From Leifsonia sp. Root227 (lineage in GTDB: Bacteria > Actinomycetota > Actinomycetes > Actinomycetales > Microbacteriaceae), in assembly GCF_001428745.1 (NCBI RefSeq), contig NZ_LMIO01000003.1:912812-976811 (forward strand): a stretch of 64,000 nt of DNA, given 5' to 3'. The translations under genes and the position numbers were made by a program. The notes under the pieces were generated by a model. That model did not search any database and was not told where the DNA came from. It worked only from the letters and a program-made list of their open reading frames with translations. Shown piece after piece: positions 9,300 through 18,278 of the stretch (the first letter of the stretch is position 1; each line of letters starts with the position of its first letter).

Positions 9300-9908
9300 C
9301 TACTCGTCCATCTTCGCCAGTGCGATGTTCAGCTGAAGCACGTTCACGGTGGGCTCGCCCAGGTAGCCGAGGTCCCGTCCCTGAATCTTAGACTCGACCA
9401 GCTTCCGCACGGCGGCGACCGGCAGGCCGCGGGCGTCTGCGACGCGCTGCACCTGGTCGCGGGCGTACGCGGGGGAGATGTGCGGGTCGAGGCCGGAGCC
9501 GGATGCGGTCACCGCATCCACGGGGACGTCGGCGACCGCGATCCCGTCGTCCTTCGCCACGGCGGCCGTGCGCTCCTTGATGGCCTTCACCAGGTCGGGG
9601 TTGTTTGGGCCGAGGTTGCTGCCGGACGACGCAGCGCCGTCGTAGCCGTCGCCCGCGGCGGACGGCCGCGACTGGAACCACTGGGCGAGCGCGTTGCCCT
9701 TCGCGTCGGTGAAGCCCTGCCCGATGAGAGCCGAGCCGACCGTTTTTCCGTCCGAGCCGACGAGCGAGCCGTTCGCCTGCGCTGGGAAGGCGAGCTGTCC
9801 GACGCCGGTCAGGACCAGCGGGTAGAGAATGCCGAGCGCGATGGTCAGCACGATCATCGCCCGGATGGCGACCCAGTAGTGACGCCACGCGCCACGGAGT
9901 CCGTTCAT
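9300..9908 (-). CDS. kdpC: Potassium-transporting ATPase subunit C
   Basis: A 202-residue KdpC with one N-terminal membrane helix (about 15-40, IRAMIVLTIALGILYPLVLTG) and an extracytoplasmic domain containing GSALIGQGFTD, FQSRPSAAG and the C-terminal NVLQLNIALA typical of the family. KdpC is the accessory subunit that raises the affinity of the KdpFABC pump. It sits 18 bases after kdpB in the operon. Confidence 0.96.
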   Translation of the reverse strand: MNGLRGAWRHYWVAIRAMIVLTIALGILYPLVLTGVGQLAFPAQANGSLVGSDGKTVGSALIGQGFTDAKGNALAQWFQSRPSAAGDGYDGAASSGSNLGPNNPDLVKAIKERTAAVAKDDGIAVADVPVDAVTASGSGLDPHISPAYARDQVQRVADARGLPVAAVRKLVESKIQGRDLGYLGEPTVNVLQLNIALAKMDE

Positions 9909-9926
9909 GATTGGTGTTCCCTCTTC

Positions 9927-12104
9927 CTAGAATCCGGGGATGAGCGCGACCAGAAGGTCGATCAGTTTGATGCCGATGAACGGGGCGATGATGCCGCCGA
10001 TGCCGTAGATCAGCAGGTTGCGGCCGAGCAGGGCGGACGCCTTCGACGGCCGGTACGTCACGCCGCGCAGCGCCAGCGGGATCAGCAGCACGATGACGAT
10101 CGCGTTGAAGATCACCGCAGACAGGATCGCGGAGGCGGGGGAGTGCAGCCCCATGATGTTCAGCGCTGCGAGCCCAGGGAACGCCCCGACGAACATCGCG
10201 GGGATGATCGCGAAGTACTTCGCCACGTCGTTCGCGATCGAGAACGTGGTCAGCGCTCCGCGGGTGATCAGGAGCTGCTTGCCGATGCGCACGATGTCGA
10301 TGAGCTTGGTCGGGTCGGAGTCGAGGTCGACCATGTTCCCCGCCTCCTTCGCCGCCGACGTGCCGGTGTTCATCGCCACGCCGACGTCCGCCTGCGCGAG
10401 GGCAGGCGCGTCGTTCGTGCCGTCGCCCGTCATCGCGACCAGGTTGCCGCCCTCCTGCTCGCGGCGGATCAGGGCCAGCTTGTCCTCCGGCTTCGCCTCG
10501 GCGAGGAAGTCGTCGACCCCCGCCTCGGCAGCGATCGCCTTCGCGGTGAGCGGGTTGTCGCCGGTGACCATGACCGTGCGGATGCCCATCCTGCGCAGAT
10601 CGGCGAATCGCTCAGCCAGGCCGTCCTTCACGACGTCCTTCAGGTAGATCACGCCGAGCAGGCTGGCGGTGCCACTCGCATCCCTCGTCGCAACGGCCAG
10701 CGGGGTGCCGCCCACCAGGGAGATGCGCTCCACTTCCTCGTCGAGGTCGTGCAGAACGGAACTCGCCGCGGGCCCGGACTCGCGCACCCAGTCGACGACG
10801 GCACTCGCCGCGCCCTTGCGCACGCTGGTGCCGTCCGGCAGGTCGAGGCCGCTCATCCTGGTCTGTGCCGTGAACGGGACGATCTCGCCGTGGATGTCGC
10901 CCTGGTGGCTGTAGCCCAGCTGTTCGGCGAGGGCCACCACCGAGACGCCCTCCGGGGTCGGGTCGCTCAGTGAGGAGAGCGCCGCTGCGCGGATGAGCTC
11001 CATGCTGTCGGCGCCGCCGACCGGGGTGAACTCGGCAGCGCGCCGGTTGCCGTAGGTGATCGTGCCCGTCTTGTCGAGCAGCAGCGTCGTCACGTCTCCC
11101 GCAGCCTCGACAGCGCGGCCGGACATCGCGAGCACGTTGCGCTGCACCAGCCTGTCCATGCCGGCGATGCCGATGGCCGAGATGAGTGCGCCGATGGTGG
11201 TCGGGATGAGGCACACCAGCAGGGCGAGCAGCACGGGGACCGTCGGGGCAGCGTTCGAGTACCCTGCGGCAGGAGCGAGCGTCAGCACGACCACCACGAA
11301 GATGATCGACAGGCTCGCCAGCAGGATGTTCAGCGCGATCTCGTTCGGCGTCTTCTGCCTGGACGCACCTTCGACGAGCTTGATCATCCGGTCGACGAAC
11401 GTCTCGCCGGGCTTGCTGGTGATCCGCACCAGGATGCGGTCGGAGAGCACGCGGGTGCCTCCCGTCACCGCGCTCCTGTCACCGCCGGACTCGCGGACCA
11501 CAGGGGCGGACTCGCCCGTGATGGCCGACTCGTCAACGGAGGCGATGCCCCGCACGATGTCGCCGTCTCCCGGGATGAGTTCGCCCGCCGTGACCACGAC
11601 GAGGTCGCCCAGCCGCAGTTCGCTCGACGCGACCTGCTCGATGTCGGAGCGGACCGCATCCGGATCGATGGACTCGTCGTATCCGGCGACGCGGTTGGCG
11701 ACCGTGGTCGAGCGGGTCGCCCTCAGGCTGGCGGCCTGCGCCTTGCCACGGCCCTCCGCGACAGACTCCGCGAGGTTGGCGAAGACGACGGTGAGCCAGA
11801 GCCAGACAGCGATGCCCCAGGTGAACGCGAGGTTCTGCTGGCCGCCGCTCGCTCCCGAACCGGTGCCGTCGCTGCCGAGGAAAGGCTGCGCGACCGCGAG
11901 CACGGTGGTGAGCACGGCGCCAACCTCGACGATGAACATGACGGGGTTGCGCCACATGAACCGCGGGTCGAGCTTGCGGAGCGCCCCGGGGAACGCCGCC
12001 ACGAGCTGAGCGATGGAGAACGCGCCGGCGGGCGTGCGGCGCTTCCCGTCCGACCCAGGCTCCTGGTGAGGAGCGGGGTGTTGCGTCGGTGTGATGGTGG
12101 TCAT
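9927..12104 (-). CDS. kdpB: Potassium-transporting ATPase subunit B (P-type ATPase)
   Basis: A 725-residue P-type ATPase, the energy-coupling subunit of the potassium pump. The phosphorylated aspartate is Asp344 in [13 protein letters not shown] (actuator domain), [14 protein letters not shown] and [21 protein letters not shown] are intact. About 35-40 residues precede the usual start of the family (FMWRNPVMF) and are hydrophilic. It lies three bases after kdpA. Confidence 0.97.
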   Translation of the reverse strand: MTTITPTQHPAPHQEPGSDGKRRTPAGAFSIAQLVAAFPGALRKLDPRFMWRNPVMFIVEVGAVLTTVLAVAQPFLGSDGTGSGASGGQQNLAFTWGIAVWLWLTVVFANLAESVAEGRGKAQAASLRATRSTTVANRVAGYDESIDPDAVRSDIEQVASSELRLGDLVVVTAGELIPGDGDIVRGIASVDESAITGESAPVVRESGGDRSAVTGGTRVLSDRILVRITSKPGETFVDRMIKLVEGASRQKTPNEIALNILLASLSIIFVVVVLTLAPAAGYSNAAPTVPVLLALLVCLIPTTIGALISAIGIAGMDRLVQRNVLAMSGRAVEAAGDVTTLLLDKTGTITYGNRRAAEFTPVGGADSMELIRAAALSSLSDPTPEGVSVVALAEQLGYSHQGDIHGEIVPFTAQTRMSGLDLPDGTSVRKGAASAVVDWVRESGPAASSVLHDLDEEVERISLVGGTPLAVATRDASGTASLLGVIYLKDVVKDGLAERFADLRRMGIRTVMVTGDNPLTAKAIAAEAGVDDFLAEAKPEDKLALIRREQEGGNLVAMTGDGTNDAPALAQADVGVAMNTGTSAAKEAGNMVDLDSDPTKLIDIVRIGKQLLITRGALTTFSIANDVAKYFAIIPAMFVGAFPGLAALNIMGLHSPASAILSAVIFNAIVIVLLIPLALRGVTYRPSKASALLGRNLLIYGIGGIIAPFIGIKLIDLLVALIPGF

Positions 12105-12107
12105 GGT

Positions 12108-13754
12108 CTACTGCAGCCCTTCCGCCAGGGGACCCAGCGCGAGAACGGGGAAATAAGTGAGGGCGGACACGAGCAGCACGGTTCCGACGAGCAGGCCGAC
12201 GAACTGCGGCCGGTGGGTCGGAAGGGTGCCGGCTGTCGCCGGGATCTTCGCCTGTCCGGCGAGCGAGCCGGCCAGGGCGAGGACGAACACGATCGGGAGG
12301 AAGCGCCCGAGGAACATCGCCGTGCCGAGCGCAGCGTTCAGCCACGGGGTGTTCGCGGTGAGACCGCCGAACGCCGAGCCGTTGTTGTTCGCGGCGGAGG
12401 TGAACGCGTACAGCACCTCGCTGAAGCCGTGCAGTCCCGGGTTGAAGATCGACGTCTTCTCCACGTCGGCTCTGATCGCAGGGACGGCGAAGCTCAGGCC
12501 GGTGCCGACGAGCACCAGGGTCGGCGTGGTCAGGATGTAGAGGCTCGCGAGCTTGATCTCGCGCGGTCCGAGCTTCTTGCCGAGATACTCCGGGGTGCGC
12601 CCGACCATGAGCCCGGCGATGAACACCGCGATCACGGCGACCACGAGGATCCCGTACAGCCCGGCGCCGACGCCGCCGGGGGCGACCTCGCCGAGCATCA
12701 TGTTGACCATCGCCATCATGCCGCCGAGCGGACTGTAGCTGTCGAGCATCGAGTTCACGGCGCCGGTGGAGGTGGTGGTGCTCGTGGTGTTGAACAGGGT
12801 GGAGCCCAGGATGCCGAACACCTGCTCCTTGCCCTCCAGCGACCCGCTCGACAGCTCGAACGCGGTCATCGCGCCGAGGGAGGCGAGGAACAGCACGCCC
12901 ATGGTCGCGAGGATCGCGTAGCCCTGGCGGCGGTCGCCGACCATCGTGCCGAAGGTGCGGGGGAGCGAGAACGGGATGATGAGCATCAGCACGATCTCGA
13001 CCAGGTTCGTCCACGCGGCCGGGTTCTCGAACGGATGCGCCGAGTTCGCGTTGAAGAACCCGCCGCCGTTCGTGCCGAGCAGCTTGATCGCCTCCTGCGA
13101 GGCGACAGGCCCTCCAGGGATGCTCTGAGTCGCCCCGGTGAGCGTCGTGATGTGCTGGAAGCCGGCGAAGTTCTGGATCGCGCCCCCGGCGATCAGCACG
13201 ATCGCGGCGACGACGGCGAGCGGCAGCAGGATGCGCACGGTCGCCCGCAGCATGTCCACCCAGAAGTTGCCGATGGTGCCGCTCGACCGGCGGGCGAACC
13301 CGCGCACCAGCGCGACGGCCACGGCGATGCCGACAGCGGCCGACACGAAGTTCTGCACCGCGAGCCCGGCGATCTGGACGGTGTAGCCCATCGTCGCCTC
13401 CGGCGAGTACGACTGCCAGTTCGTGTTGGTGACGAACGAGATCGCAGTGTTGAAGGCGAGTCCCTCCGGCACGGCGGGCAAGCCGAGCGCGTACGGCAGG
13501 AACTCCTGCAGCCGCTGCAGACCGTAGACGATCAGGATGCCGACCACCGAGAACGCGAGCACGCCCCTGAGGTAGGCGGGCCAGGACTGCTCCGCGGAGG
13601 AGTCGACCCCGATCATCCGGTAGACGCCGCGTTCGACCCTCAGGTCTTTCGGCGAGCTGAAGACACGCGCCATGTAGTCGCCGAGCGGGCGGTACGCGAT
13701 GGCGAGGATCAGCGCGAGCGTCGCCAACTGGGCGACGAACAGCCAGAGCACCAC
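12108..13754 (-). CDS. kdpA: Potassium-transporting ATPase subunit A (channel)
   Basis: A 548-residue membrane protein forming the potassium-selective channel of KdpFABC. Filter-like segments are recognisable, for example [28 protein letters not shown] and [13 protein letters not shown]. The start is the GTG at 13754, whose first G is the last base of the kdpF stop (TAGTG). A second GTG follows immediately; the frame upstream of it is kdpF and peptide DNA in the wrong frame. Confidence 0.96.
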   Translation of the reverse strand: MVLWLFVAQLATLALILAIAYRPLGDYMARVFSSPKDLRVERGVYRMIGVDSSAEQSWPAYLRGVLAFSVVGILIVYGLQRLQEFLPYALGLPAVPEGLAFNTAISFVTNTNWQSYSPEATMGYTVQIAGLAVQNFVSAAVGIAVAVALVRGFARRSSGTIGNFWVDMLRATVRILLPLAVVAAIVLIAGGAIQNFAGFQHITTLTGATQSIPGGPVASQEAIKLLGTNGGGFFNANSAHPFENPAAWTNLVEIVLMLIIPFSLPRTFGTMVGDRRQGYAILATMGVLFLASLGAMTAFELSSGSLEGKEQVFGILGSTLFNTTSTTTSTGAVNSMLDSYSPLGGMMAMVNMMLGEVAPGGVGAGLYGILVVAVIAVFIAGLMVGRTPEYLGKKLGPREIKLASLYILTTPTLVLVGTGLSFAVPAIRADVEKTSIFNPGLHGFSEVLYAFTSAANNNGSAFGGLTANTPWLNAALGTAMFLGRFLPIVFVLALAGSLAGQAKIPATAGTLPTHRPQFVGLLVGTVLLVSALTYFPVLALGPLAEGLQ

Positions 13755-13843
13755 TAGAAGCGCTCCGGCTTCACCAGGGCGACCACCAGGTAGGCGATCG
13801 CGGCCACCGCGAGCAGGGCGCTGATCACATTGATGACGATCAC
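13754..13843 (-). CDS. kdpF: Potassium-transporting ATPase subunit F (29 residues)
   Basis: [20 protein letters not shown] is followed by VALVKPERF: one membrane helix with the conserved KPERF end of KdpF. KdpF stabilises the pump complex. It starts with GTG, which overlaps the stop of the upstream 27-residue peptide (GTGA), and its own stop overlaps kdpA by one base. A longer open frame upstream is arginine-rich and not KdpF-like. Confidence 0.93.
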   Translation of the reverse strand: MIVINVISALLAVAAIAYLVVALVKPERF

Positions 13844-13923
13844 AGCTTCTCGACCCCCCGGCCGACGAGCCCGACGACAAGCGCGAGCACGACGATTCCG
13901 AGGAGGTAGACGACGTCCAGCAA
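13840..13923 (-). CDS. 27-residue hydrophobic peptide at the head of the kdp operon
   Basis: [20 protein letters not shown] followed by GRGVEKL: one membrane helix with a positively charged C-terminal tail. The TTG start at 13923 is preceded by a strong GGAGAGAG; an ATG four codons upstream (13935) is possible but lies inside that ribosome binding site. Its stop overlaps the kdpF GTG (GTGA), so three tiny coding steps are chained into kdpA. It may be an extra subunit of the pump, or its translation may couple ribosomes to kdpF. Function unproven. Confidence 0.6.
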   Translation of the reverse strand: MLDVVYLLGIVVLALVVGLVGRGVEKL

Positions 13924-14004
13924 GACTCTCTCCATCCGTGAGGATGCCGCGCCGATCGACGCGACGGTGAGAGTCCACACCCTGGGCGGGCGCCGGGAGC
14001 CGGT

Positions 14005-14054
14005 CCTAACGCATCCCTAACGCCCGCCGGCCGAAGCCATACGCGCCCCTAACG
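14005..14054 (-). promoter_or_regulatory. CGTTAGG direct repeats upstream of kdp, candidate KdpE operator
   Basis: On the minus strand CGTTAGG occurs three times, at 14048-14054, 14016-14022 and 14005-14011. The two proximal copies start 11 bases apart and the third is 32 bases further, about one and three helical turns. OmpR-family regulators such as KdpE bind direct repeats at this period. They lie 80-130 bases before the first coding gene. No firm -10 can be picked. Confidence 0.5.
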
Positions 14055-14074
14055 AGCGACGCGATGAGGTGGCG

Positions 14075-14830
14075 TCAGGACCGGACGGCGAGGGCGGCGG
14101 CGCCCAGGATGCCCGCGTTGTTGCGGTGCACGGCGGGGACGATCTCCGTCTTCAGGTCGAGCAGGGGAAGGAAGTCCTTGTAGTTCTTGGAGACGCCGCC
14201 TCCGACGATGAAGAGGTCGGGGGTGAACAGGAACTCGAGGGTCGAGTAGTAGGTCTGCAGGCGCTTCGCCCACTTCTCCCAGCTGAGGTCCTCGCGCTCC
14301 TTCGCCGAGTACGCCGCCTTCGACTCCGCGTCGTGGCCGTCGATCTCCAGGTGGCCGAGCTCGGCGTTCGGGATGAGGACGCCGTTGTAGATGAGGGCGG
14401 AGCCGATGCCGGTGCCGAGCGTCGTCATGATGACGAGGCCGTCCTTGTCCTTCGCTGCGCCGAACCTGGTCTCCGCGTACCCGGCGGCGTCGGCGTCGTT
14501 GACGAAGTGGATGTCGCGCTTCAGCCCCTTCTCGAAGAGGTCCTCCGCGCGCAGGTCGATCCACTTCTTCGACACGTTCGCCGCCGACAGGGTGACCCCG
14601 TGGCTGACGATGGCGGGGAAGCAGACGCCGACAGGAGCATCCGGGTCTTCGGCGGCCAGCTTCTCGACGATCTCCTTGGTGGTCTCGACGATGTCGTCCG
14701 GCTTGCCGCCCTCCGGCGTCGGCAGCTTGACCCTGTCGCTGATGAGTTCTCCGGTGTCGAGGTCCACGAGACCTCCCTTGATCCCGGTTCCTCCGATGTC
14801 GATTCCGATTGCCTGGTTCTTCGAACTCAT
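14075..14830 (-). CDS. ppgK: Polyphosphate glucokinase
   Basis: A 251-residue ROK-type kinase that phosphorylates glucose to glucose-6-phosphate with polyphosphate (and usually ATP), typical of actinobacteria. The N-terminal phosphate-binding GIDIGGTGIKGGLVD (9-23), NDADAAGYAE, TTLGTGIGSALI and ELGHLEIDG are all present. It is a single gene with a leaderless-type promoter; its 3' end is followed by the kdp regulatory region on the same strand. Confidence 0.95.
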   Translation of the reverse strand: MSSKNQAIGIDIGGTGIKGGLVDLDTGELISDRVKLPTPEGGKPDDIVETTKEIVEKLAAEDPDAPVGVCFPAIVSHGVTLSAANVSKKWIDLRAEDLFEKGLKRDIHFVNDADAAGYAETRFGAAKDKDGLVIMTTLGTGIGSALIYNGVLIPNAELGHLEIDGHDAESKAAYSAKEREDLSWEKWAKRLQTYYSTLEFLFTPDLFIVGGGVSKNYKDFLPLLDLKTEIVPAVHRNNAGILGAAALAVRS

Positions 14831-14836
14831 GGCACG

Positions 14837-14842
14837 AATCTA
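14837..14842 (-). promoter_or_regulatory. -10 box of ppgK (leaderless)
   Basis: TAGATT, six bases before the ppgK ATG, with no ribosome binding site between. Confidence 0.6.
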
Positions 14843-14892
14843 CCCCGCAGTGGATGCGCGGCGTGCGAGCCCTGCCGCGAGCCCGCCGGCGC

Positions 14893-15759
14893 TCAGGGAA
14901 GCGTGAGCACCTCCGCGCCGCGTTCGGTGACGACGAGCGTGTGCTCGAACTGCGCCGTGATGCTCTTGTCGCGGGTGACGACCGTCCAGTCGTCCTCCCA
15001 CATGTCCCACTCGTGCGTGCCGAGGGTGAGCATCGGCTCGATGGTGAACACCATGCCGACCTCCATCACATCGTCGTGCAATGGAGCGGAGTCGTAGTGC
15101 GGGATGATCAGGCCGGAGTGGAAGGCCGCGCCGACGCCGTGGCCGGTGAAGTCGCGCACGACGCCGTAGCCGAACCGTTTGGCGTACGACTCGATGGCGC
15201 GGCCGATCACGTTGACCTGCCTGCCGGGCGCCACGGCCTTGATCCCGCGGTTCAGCGCCTCGCGGGTGCGCTCGACGAGCAGCGCGACCTCCTCGGCGGC
15301 CGTCCCGGCGATGAAGGTCTGGTTGCTGTCCCCGTGGAAGCCGTTCTTGTACGCGGTGATGTCGATGTTGACGATGTCGCCGTCCTCGATCGCGGTGTCG
15401 TCCGGGATCCCGTGGCAGATCACCTCGTTGACCGAGCTGCAGATCGACTTCGGGAAGCCGCGGTACCCGAGCGTGGACGGGTACGCCCCGTTCGCGATCA
15501 GGAACTCGTGCCCGATCACGTCGAGCTCTTCCGTTGTAACGCCGGGCCGCACGCTCTCGCCGACGAGCGCGATGGCCTGGGCGGCGATCCGGCCGGACTC
15601 GCGGATCAGCTCGATCTCGTCCGGGGTGTACACGTCCGATCCGGTGTACGGAGACGGCTCCTTCTTGCCGACGTACTCCGGCCTGGCGATCTCGGCGGGG
15701 ACGGAGCGCAGGGGACTTACGCGTCCCGGAATCAGGTGACCGGCGGAATCCTTGGGCAT
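14893..15759 (-). CDS. map: Methionine aminopeptidase, type I
   Basis: A 288-residue enzyme removing the N-terminal methionine of new proteins. The metal ligands are in [23 protein letters not shown] (two Asp), [11 protein letters not shown] (His), TIEPML (Glu) and QFEHTLVVT (Glu). The start is the ATG at 15759, which begins [16 protein letters not shown]; longer in-frame extensions run into the neighbouring divergent gene. The N-terminal extension of about 35 residues before the catalytic domain resembles actinobacterial type Ic enzymes. Only 12 bases separate its start from that of the divergent gene. Confidence 0.95.
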   Translation of the reverse strand: MPKDSAGHLIPGRVSPLRSVPAEIARPEYVGKKEPSPYTGSDVYTPDEIELIRESGRIAAQAIALVGESVRPGVTTEELDVIGHEFLIANGAYPSTLGYRGFPKSICSSVNEVICHGIPDDTAIEDGDIVNIDITAYKNGFHGDSNQTFIAGTAAEEVALLVERTREALNRGIKAVAPGRQVNVIGRAIESYAKRFGYGVVRDFTGHGVGAAFHSGLIIPHYDSAPLHDDVMEVGMVFTIEPMLTLGTHEWDMWEDDWTVVTRDKSITAQFEHTLVVTERGAEVLTLP

Positions 15760-15772
15760 AGGATCAAGCTTA
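15759..15772. promoter_or_regulatory. Interlocked divergent leaderless promoters of map and the SPOR-like gene
   Basis: Plus strand: TAGGAT (15759-15764), seven bases, then ATG at 15772. Minus strand: TAAGCT (15772-15767), seven bases, then ATG at 15759. Each -10 box shares a base with the other gene's start codon, so the two promoters cannot be occupied at once. Confidence 0.55.
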
Positions 15773-15984
15773 TGACCGGCGAGAATGACCACGGAATCAC
15801 CCAGGACGCCGAACACAAGTTCTGGTACAACATGAAGACCGGCCAGGTCGAACAGGGTTTCCTGTCGCCTGCCCCCGACCGCGTCGGCCCGTTCGACACG
15901 CACGCCGAGGCGGAGAACGCCCTCGAGAAGCTGCGCGAGAACAGCGCCAAGTGGGCTGAGGACGACGCGGCGGAGAACCGCTAG
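15772..15984 (+). CDS. SPOR-domain-like small protein
   Basis: A 70-residue protein, [20 protein letters not shown] onward, ending in an acidic tail. The [12 protein letters not shown]...[23 protein letters not shown] pattern resembles short actinobacterial proteins annotated as SPOR-domain proteins. Function unknown. It is divergent from map. Its stop shares the palindrome CTAG with the panB stop on the other strand, so the coding regions overlap by four bases. Confidence 0.8.
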   Translation: MTGENDHGITQDAEHKFWYNMKTGQVEQGFLSPAPDRVGPFDTHAEAENALEKLRENSAKWAEDDAAENR

Positions 15985-16832
15985 AAGCTGTGCTCGGGGG
16001 CGGGGAACGTCCCGTCCTGCACATCCGCCTTGTACGCGGTCGCTGCCTGGGTCAGGACCCCCTGCAGATCGGCGTACTGCTTCACGAAGCGCGGGATGCG
16101 GCCGGTGGTGAAGCCTGCCCAGTCCGTCCAGACGAGCAGCTGCCCGTCCACATCCGGGCCGGCGCCGACGCCGATGGTCGGGATGCGCAGCTCGGCCGTG
16201 ACCCGCGCCGCCACCTCAGCAGGCACCATTTCCATGACCACTGCGAACGCGCCGGCGTCCTCGACAGCGTGCGCATCGGCGAGCAGCTGCTCAGCGCCTT
16301 CGCCGCGACCCTGGATGATGTGGCCGCCGAGCCCGTGCTCGCTCTGCGGGGTGAAGCCGATGTGCGCCATGACGGGGATGCCGGCATCCACGATCCGGCG
16401 GATCTGCTCCGCGCTGCGAACGCCGCCCTCCAGCTTGACCGCGTGCGCTCCCGTCTCCTTCATGAACCGCACCGCTGTGTGCAGCGCCTCCAGCGGCCCC
16501 GTCTCGTATGAGCCGAACGGCATGTCCGCCACGACGAACGCGCGCTTGACAGCACCGGCCACCGCGCGGGTGAGCGGGATCAGCTCGTCGACCGTGACGG
16601 GGAGGGTCGTCTCGTAGCCGAGCACGTTGTTGCCCGCCGAGTCGCCGACCAGCAGGAAGTCGATGCCTGCCGCGTCGAAGATCTGCGCGGTGAGCTGGTC
16701 GTAGCTGGTGAGGCCGGTGAACTTGGCGCCCTCCTCCTTCGCGGCCTGGAAGTGCCTGGTGCGGACGCGCTTGAGCGACTGCATCGACGACGTCGTCGGG
16801 TGGGCGGACGGCATAGGAGACTGCTCTGACAT
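15981..16832 (-). CDS. panB: 3-methyl-2-oxobutanoate hydroxymethyltransferase
   Basis: A 283-residue PanB, the first committed step of pantothenate and hence coenzyme A synthesis, adding a methylene-tetrahydrofolate-derived group to ketoisovalerate. Family signatures include [45 protein letters not shown] and [19 protein letters not shown]. It stands alone, convergent with the SPOR-like gene. Confidence 0.96.
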   Translation of the reverse strand: MSEQSPMPSAHPTTSSMQSLKRVRTRHFQAAKEEGAKFTGLTSYDQLTAQIFDAAGIDFLLVGDSAGNNVLGYETTLPVTVDELIPLTRAVAGAVKRAFVVADMPFGSYETGPLEALHTAVRFMKETGAHAVKLEGGVRSAEQIRRIVDAGIPVMAHIGFTPQSEHGLGGHIIQGRGEGAEQLLADAHAVEDAGAFAVVMEMVPAEVAARVTAELRIPTIGVGAGPDVDGQLLVWTDWAGFTTGRIPRFVKQYADLQGVLTQAATAYKADVQDGTFPAPEHSF

Positions 16833-16838
16833 GGCCTC

Positions 16839-16844
16839 AGTCTA
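16839..16844 (-). promoter_or_regulatory. -10 box of panB (leaderless)
   Basis: TAGACT, six bases before the panB ATG. Confidence 0.6.
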
Positions 16845-16905
16845 ATGACGCGTTCAGACTCGGAAACGGACGAGCCCGGCGCCTGAATCGAGCCCTCGAA
16901 ACCAC

Positions 16906-16911
16906 TAGTCT
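16906..16911 (+). promoter_or_regulatory. -10 box of glnA2-glnE
   Basis: TAGTCT, predicted start near 16918, giving an 18-base leader with a ribosome binding site (AAAGGGG) before the ATG at 16936. No GlnR half-sites are visible here. Confidence 0.45.
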
Positions 16912-16935
16912 GGGAAGGCTGACGAAAGGGGCAGG

Positions 16936-18273
16936 ATGGACAAGCAGCGCGACTTCGTTCTTCGCACGATCGAGGAACGTGGCATCAAGTTCGTGAGGCT
17001 GTGGTTCACCGACGTCGTCGGCACACTCAAGTCCGTCGCCATCGCGCCCGCCGAGGTGGAGGGCGCGTTCAGCGAGGGGCTCGGCTTCGACGGCTCCGCC
17101 ATCGAGGGCCTGACCCGCGCATACGAGTCCGACCTGCTCGCGCATCCGGACCCCACCACGTTCCAGATCCTCCCGTGGCGCGGCGAGATCGACCCGACGG
17201 CGCGCATGTTCTGCGACATCACCACCCCGGACGGGCAGCCGTCGGTGTCCGACCCTCGCAACGTCCTCAAGCGCACGCTGGAGAAGGCGGCCGACCGCGG
17301 GTTCACGTTCTACACGCATCCCGAGATCGAGTTCTACTTGCTCAAGTCTTCGGCGTTCGACGAGAACGGCCCGGAGCCCGTCGACTCGGCAGGCTACTTC
17401 GACAACGTGCCTGGCGGCACGGCCCACGACTTCCGTCGGCGGTCGGTCAGGATGCTCGAAGACCTCGGCATCTCCGTCGAGTTCAGCCACCACGAGGCGG
17501 GGCCGGGTCAGAACGAGATCGACCTGCGCTACGCGGACGCCCTCACCACGGCCGACAACATCATGACCTTCCGCACGGTGATCAAGGAGGTCGCCATCGA
17601 GCAGGGCGTGTACGCCACGTTCATGCCGAAGCCGCTCTCCGGCCACCCAGGCTCGGGGATGCACACCCACATGTCGCTGTTCGAGGGCGACACCAACGCG
17701 TTCTTCGAGGCAGGCGCCGAGTACCAGCTCTCCAAGGTCGGCCGTCACTTCATCGCCGGCCTGCTGCGCCACGCGCCGGAGATCACCGCCGTGACAAACC
17801 AGTTCGTCAACTCGTACAAGCGCCTCTGGGGCGGCGATGAGGCGCCGAGCTTCGTCTGCTGGGGACACAACAACCGGTCGGCGCTCGTCCGCGTCCCGCT
17901 CTACAAGCCCAACAAGGGCCAGAGCTCGCGCGTCGAGTACCGCGCCATCGATTCCGCGGCCAACCCGTACCTCTCGTTCTCGCTCATGCTGGCCGCCGGC
18001 CTCAAGGGCATCGAGGAGCAGTACGAGCTGCCGCCGGAGGCCGAGAACAACGTCTGGGCCCTCAGCGACGCTGAGCGCCGTGCCCTCGGATACAACCAGC
18101 TCCCCGCGAGCCTCGACCACGCCATCTCGCTGATGGAGGAGTCGGAGCTGGTGGCGGAGACCCTCGGCGAGCAGGTCTTCAACTACGTGCTGCTGAACAA
18201 GCGGCAGGAGTGGTCGGCCTACCGCGCCCAGGTCACGCCGTACGAGCTGCGCACCAACCTCGAGATCCTTTAG
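16936..18273 (+). CDS. glnA2: Glutamine synthetase, GlnA2-type
   Basis: A 445-residue type I glutamine synthetase most like actinobacterial GlnA2 (446 residues in mycobacteria), the non-major isoform. It makes glutamine from glutamate, ammonia and ATP. Visible signatures are GLGFDGSAIEG, EIEFYLL, the GPGQNEID and HTHMSLF metal and substrate regions, NRSALVRVP and EYRAID. A Tyr is present in EQYELPPEAE at the position of the adenylylation site of GlnA1. The gene is followed five bases later by glnE, which modifies glutamine synthetase. Confidence 0.95.
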   Translation: MDKQRDFVLRTIEERGIKFVRLWFTDVVGTLKSVAIAPAEVEGAFSEGLGFDGSAIEGLTRAYESDLLAHPDPTTFQILPWRGEIDPTARMFCDITTPDGQPSVSDPRNVLKRTLEKAADRGFTFYTHPEIEFYLLKSSAFDENGPEPVDSAGYFDNVPGGTAHDFRRRSVRMLEDLGISVEFSHHEAGPGQNEIDLRYADALTTADNIMTFRTVIKEVAIEQGVYATFMPKPLSGHPGSGMHTHMSLFEGDTNAFFEAGAEYQLSKVGRHFIAGLLRHAPEITAVTNQFVNSYKRLWGGDEAPSFVCWGHNNRSALVRVPLYKPNKGQSSRVEYRAIDSAANPYLSFSLMLAAGLKGIEEQYELPPEAENNVWALSDAERRALGYNQLPASLDHAISLMEESELVAETLGEQVFNYVLLNKRQEWSAYRAQVTPYELRTNLEIL

Positions 18274-18278
18274 GCGCC

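Noticed and set aside
13844..13978. 45-residue N-terminal extension of KdpF
   Set aside because: The extension is Arg-rich, unlike KdpF, and overlaps the promoter and the 27-residue peptide; the GTG at 13843 fits the family.
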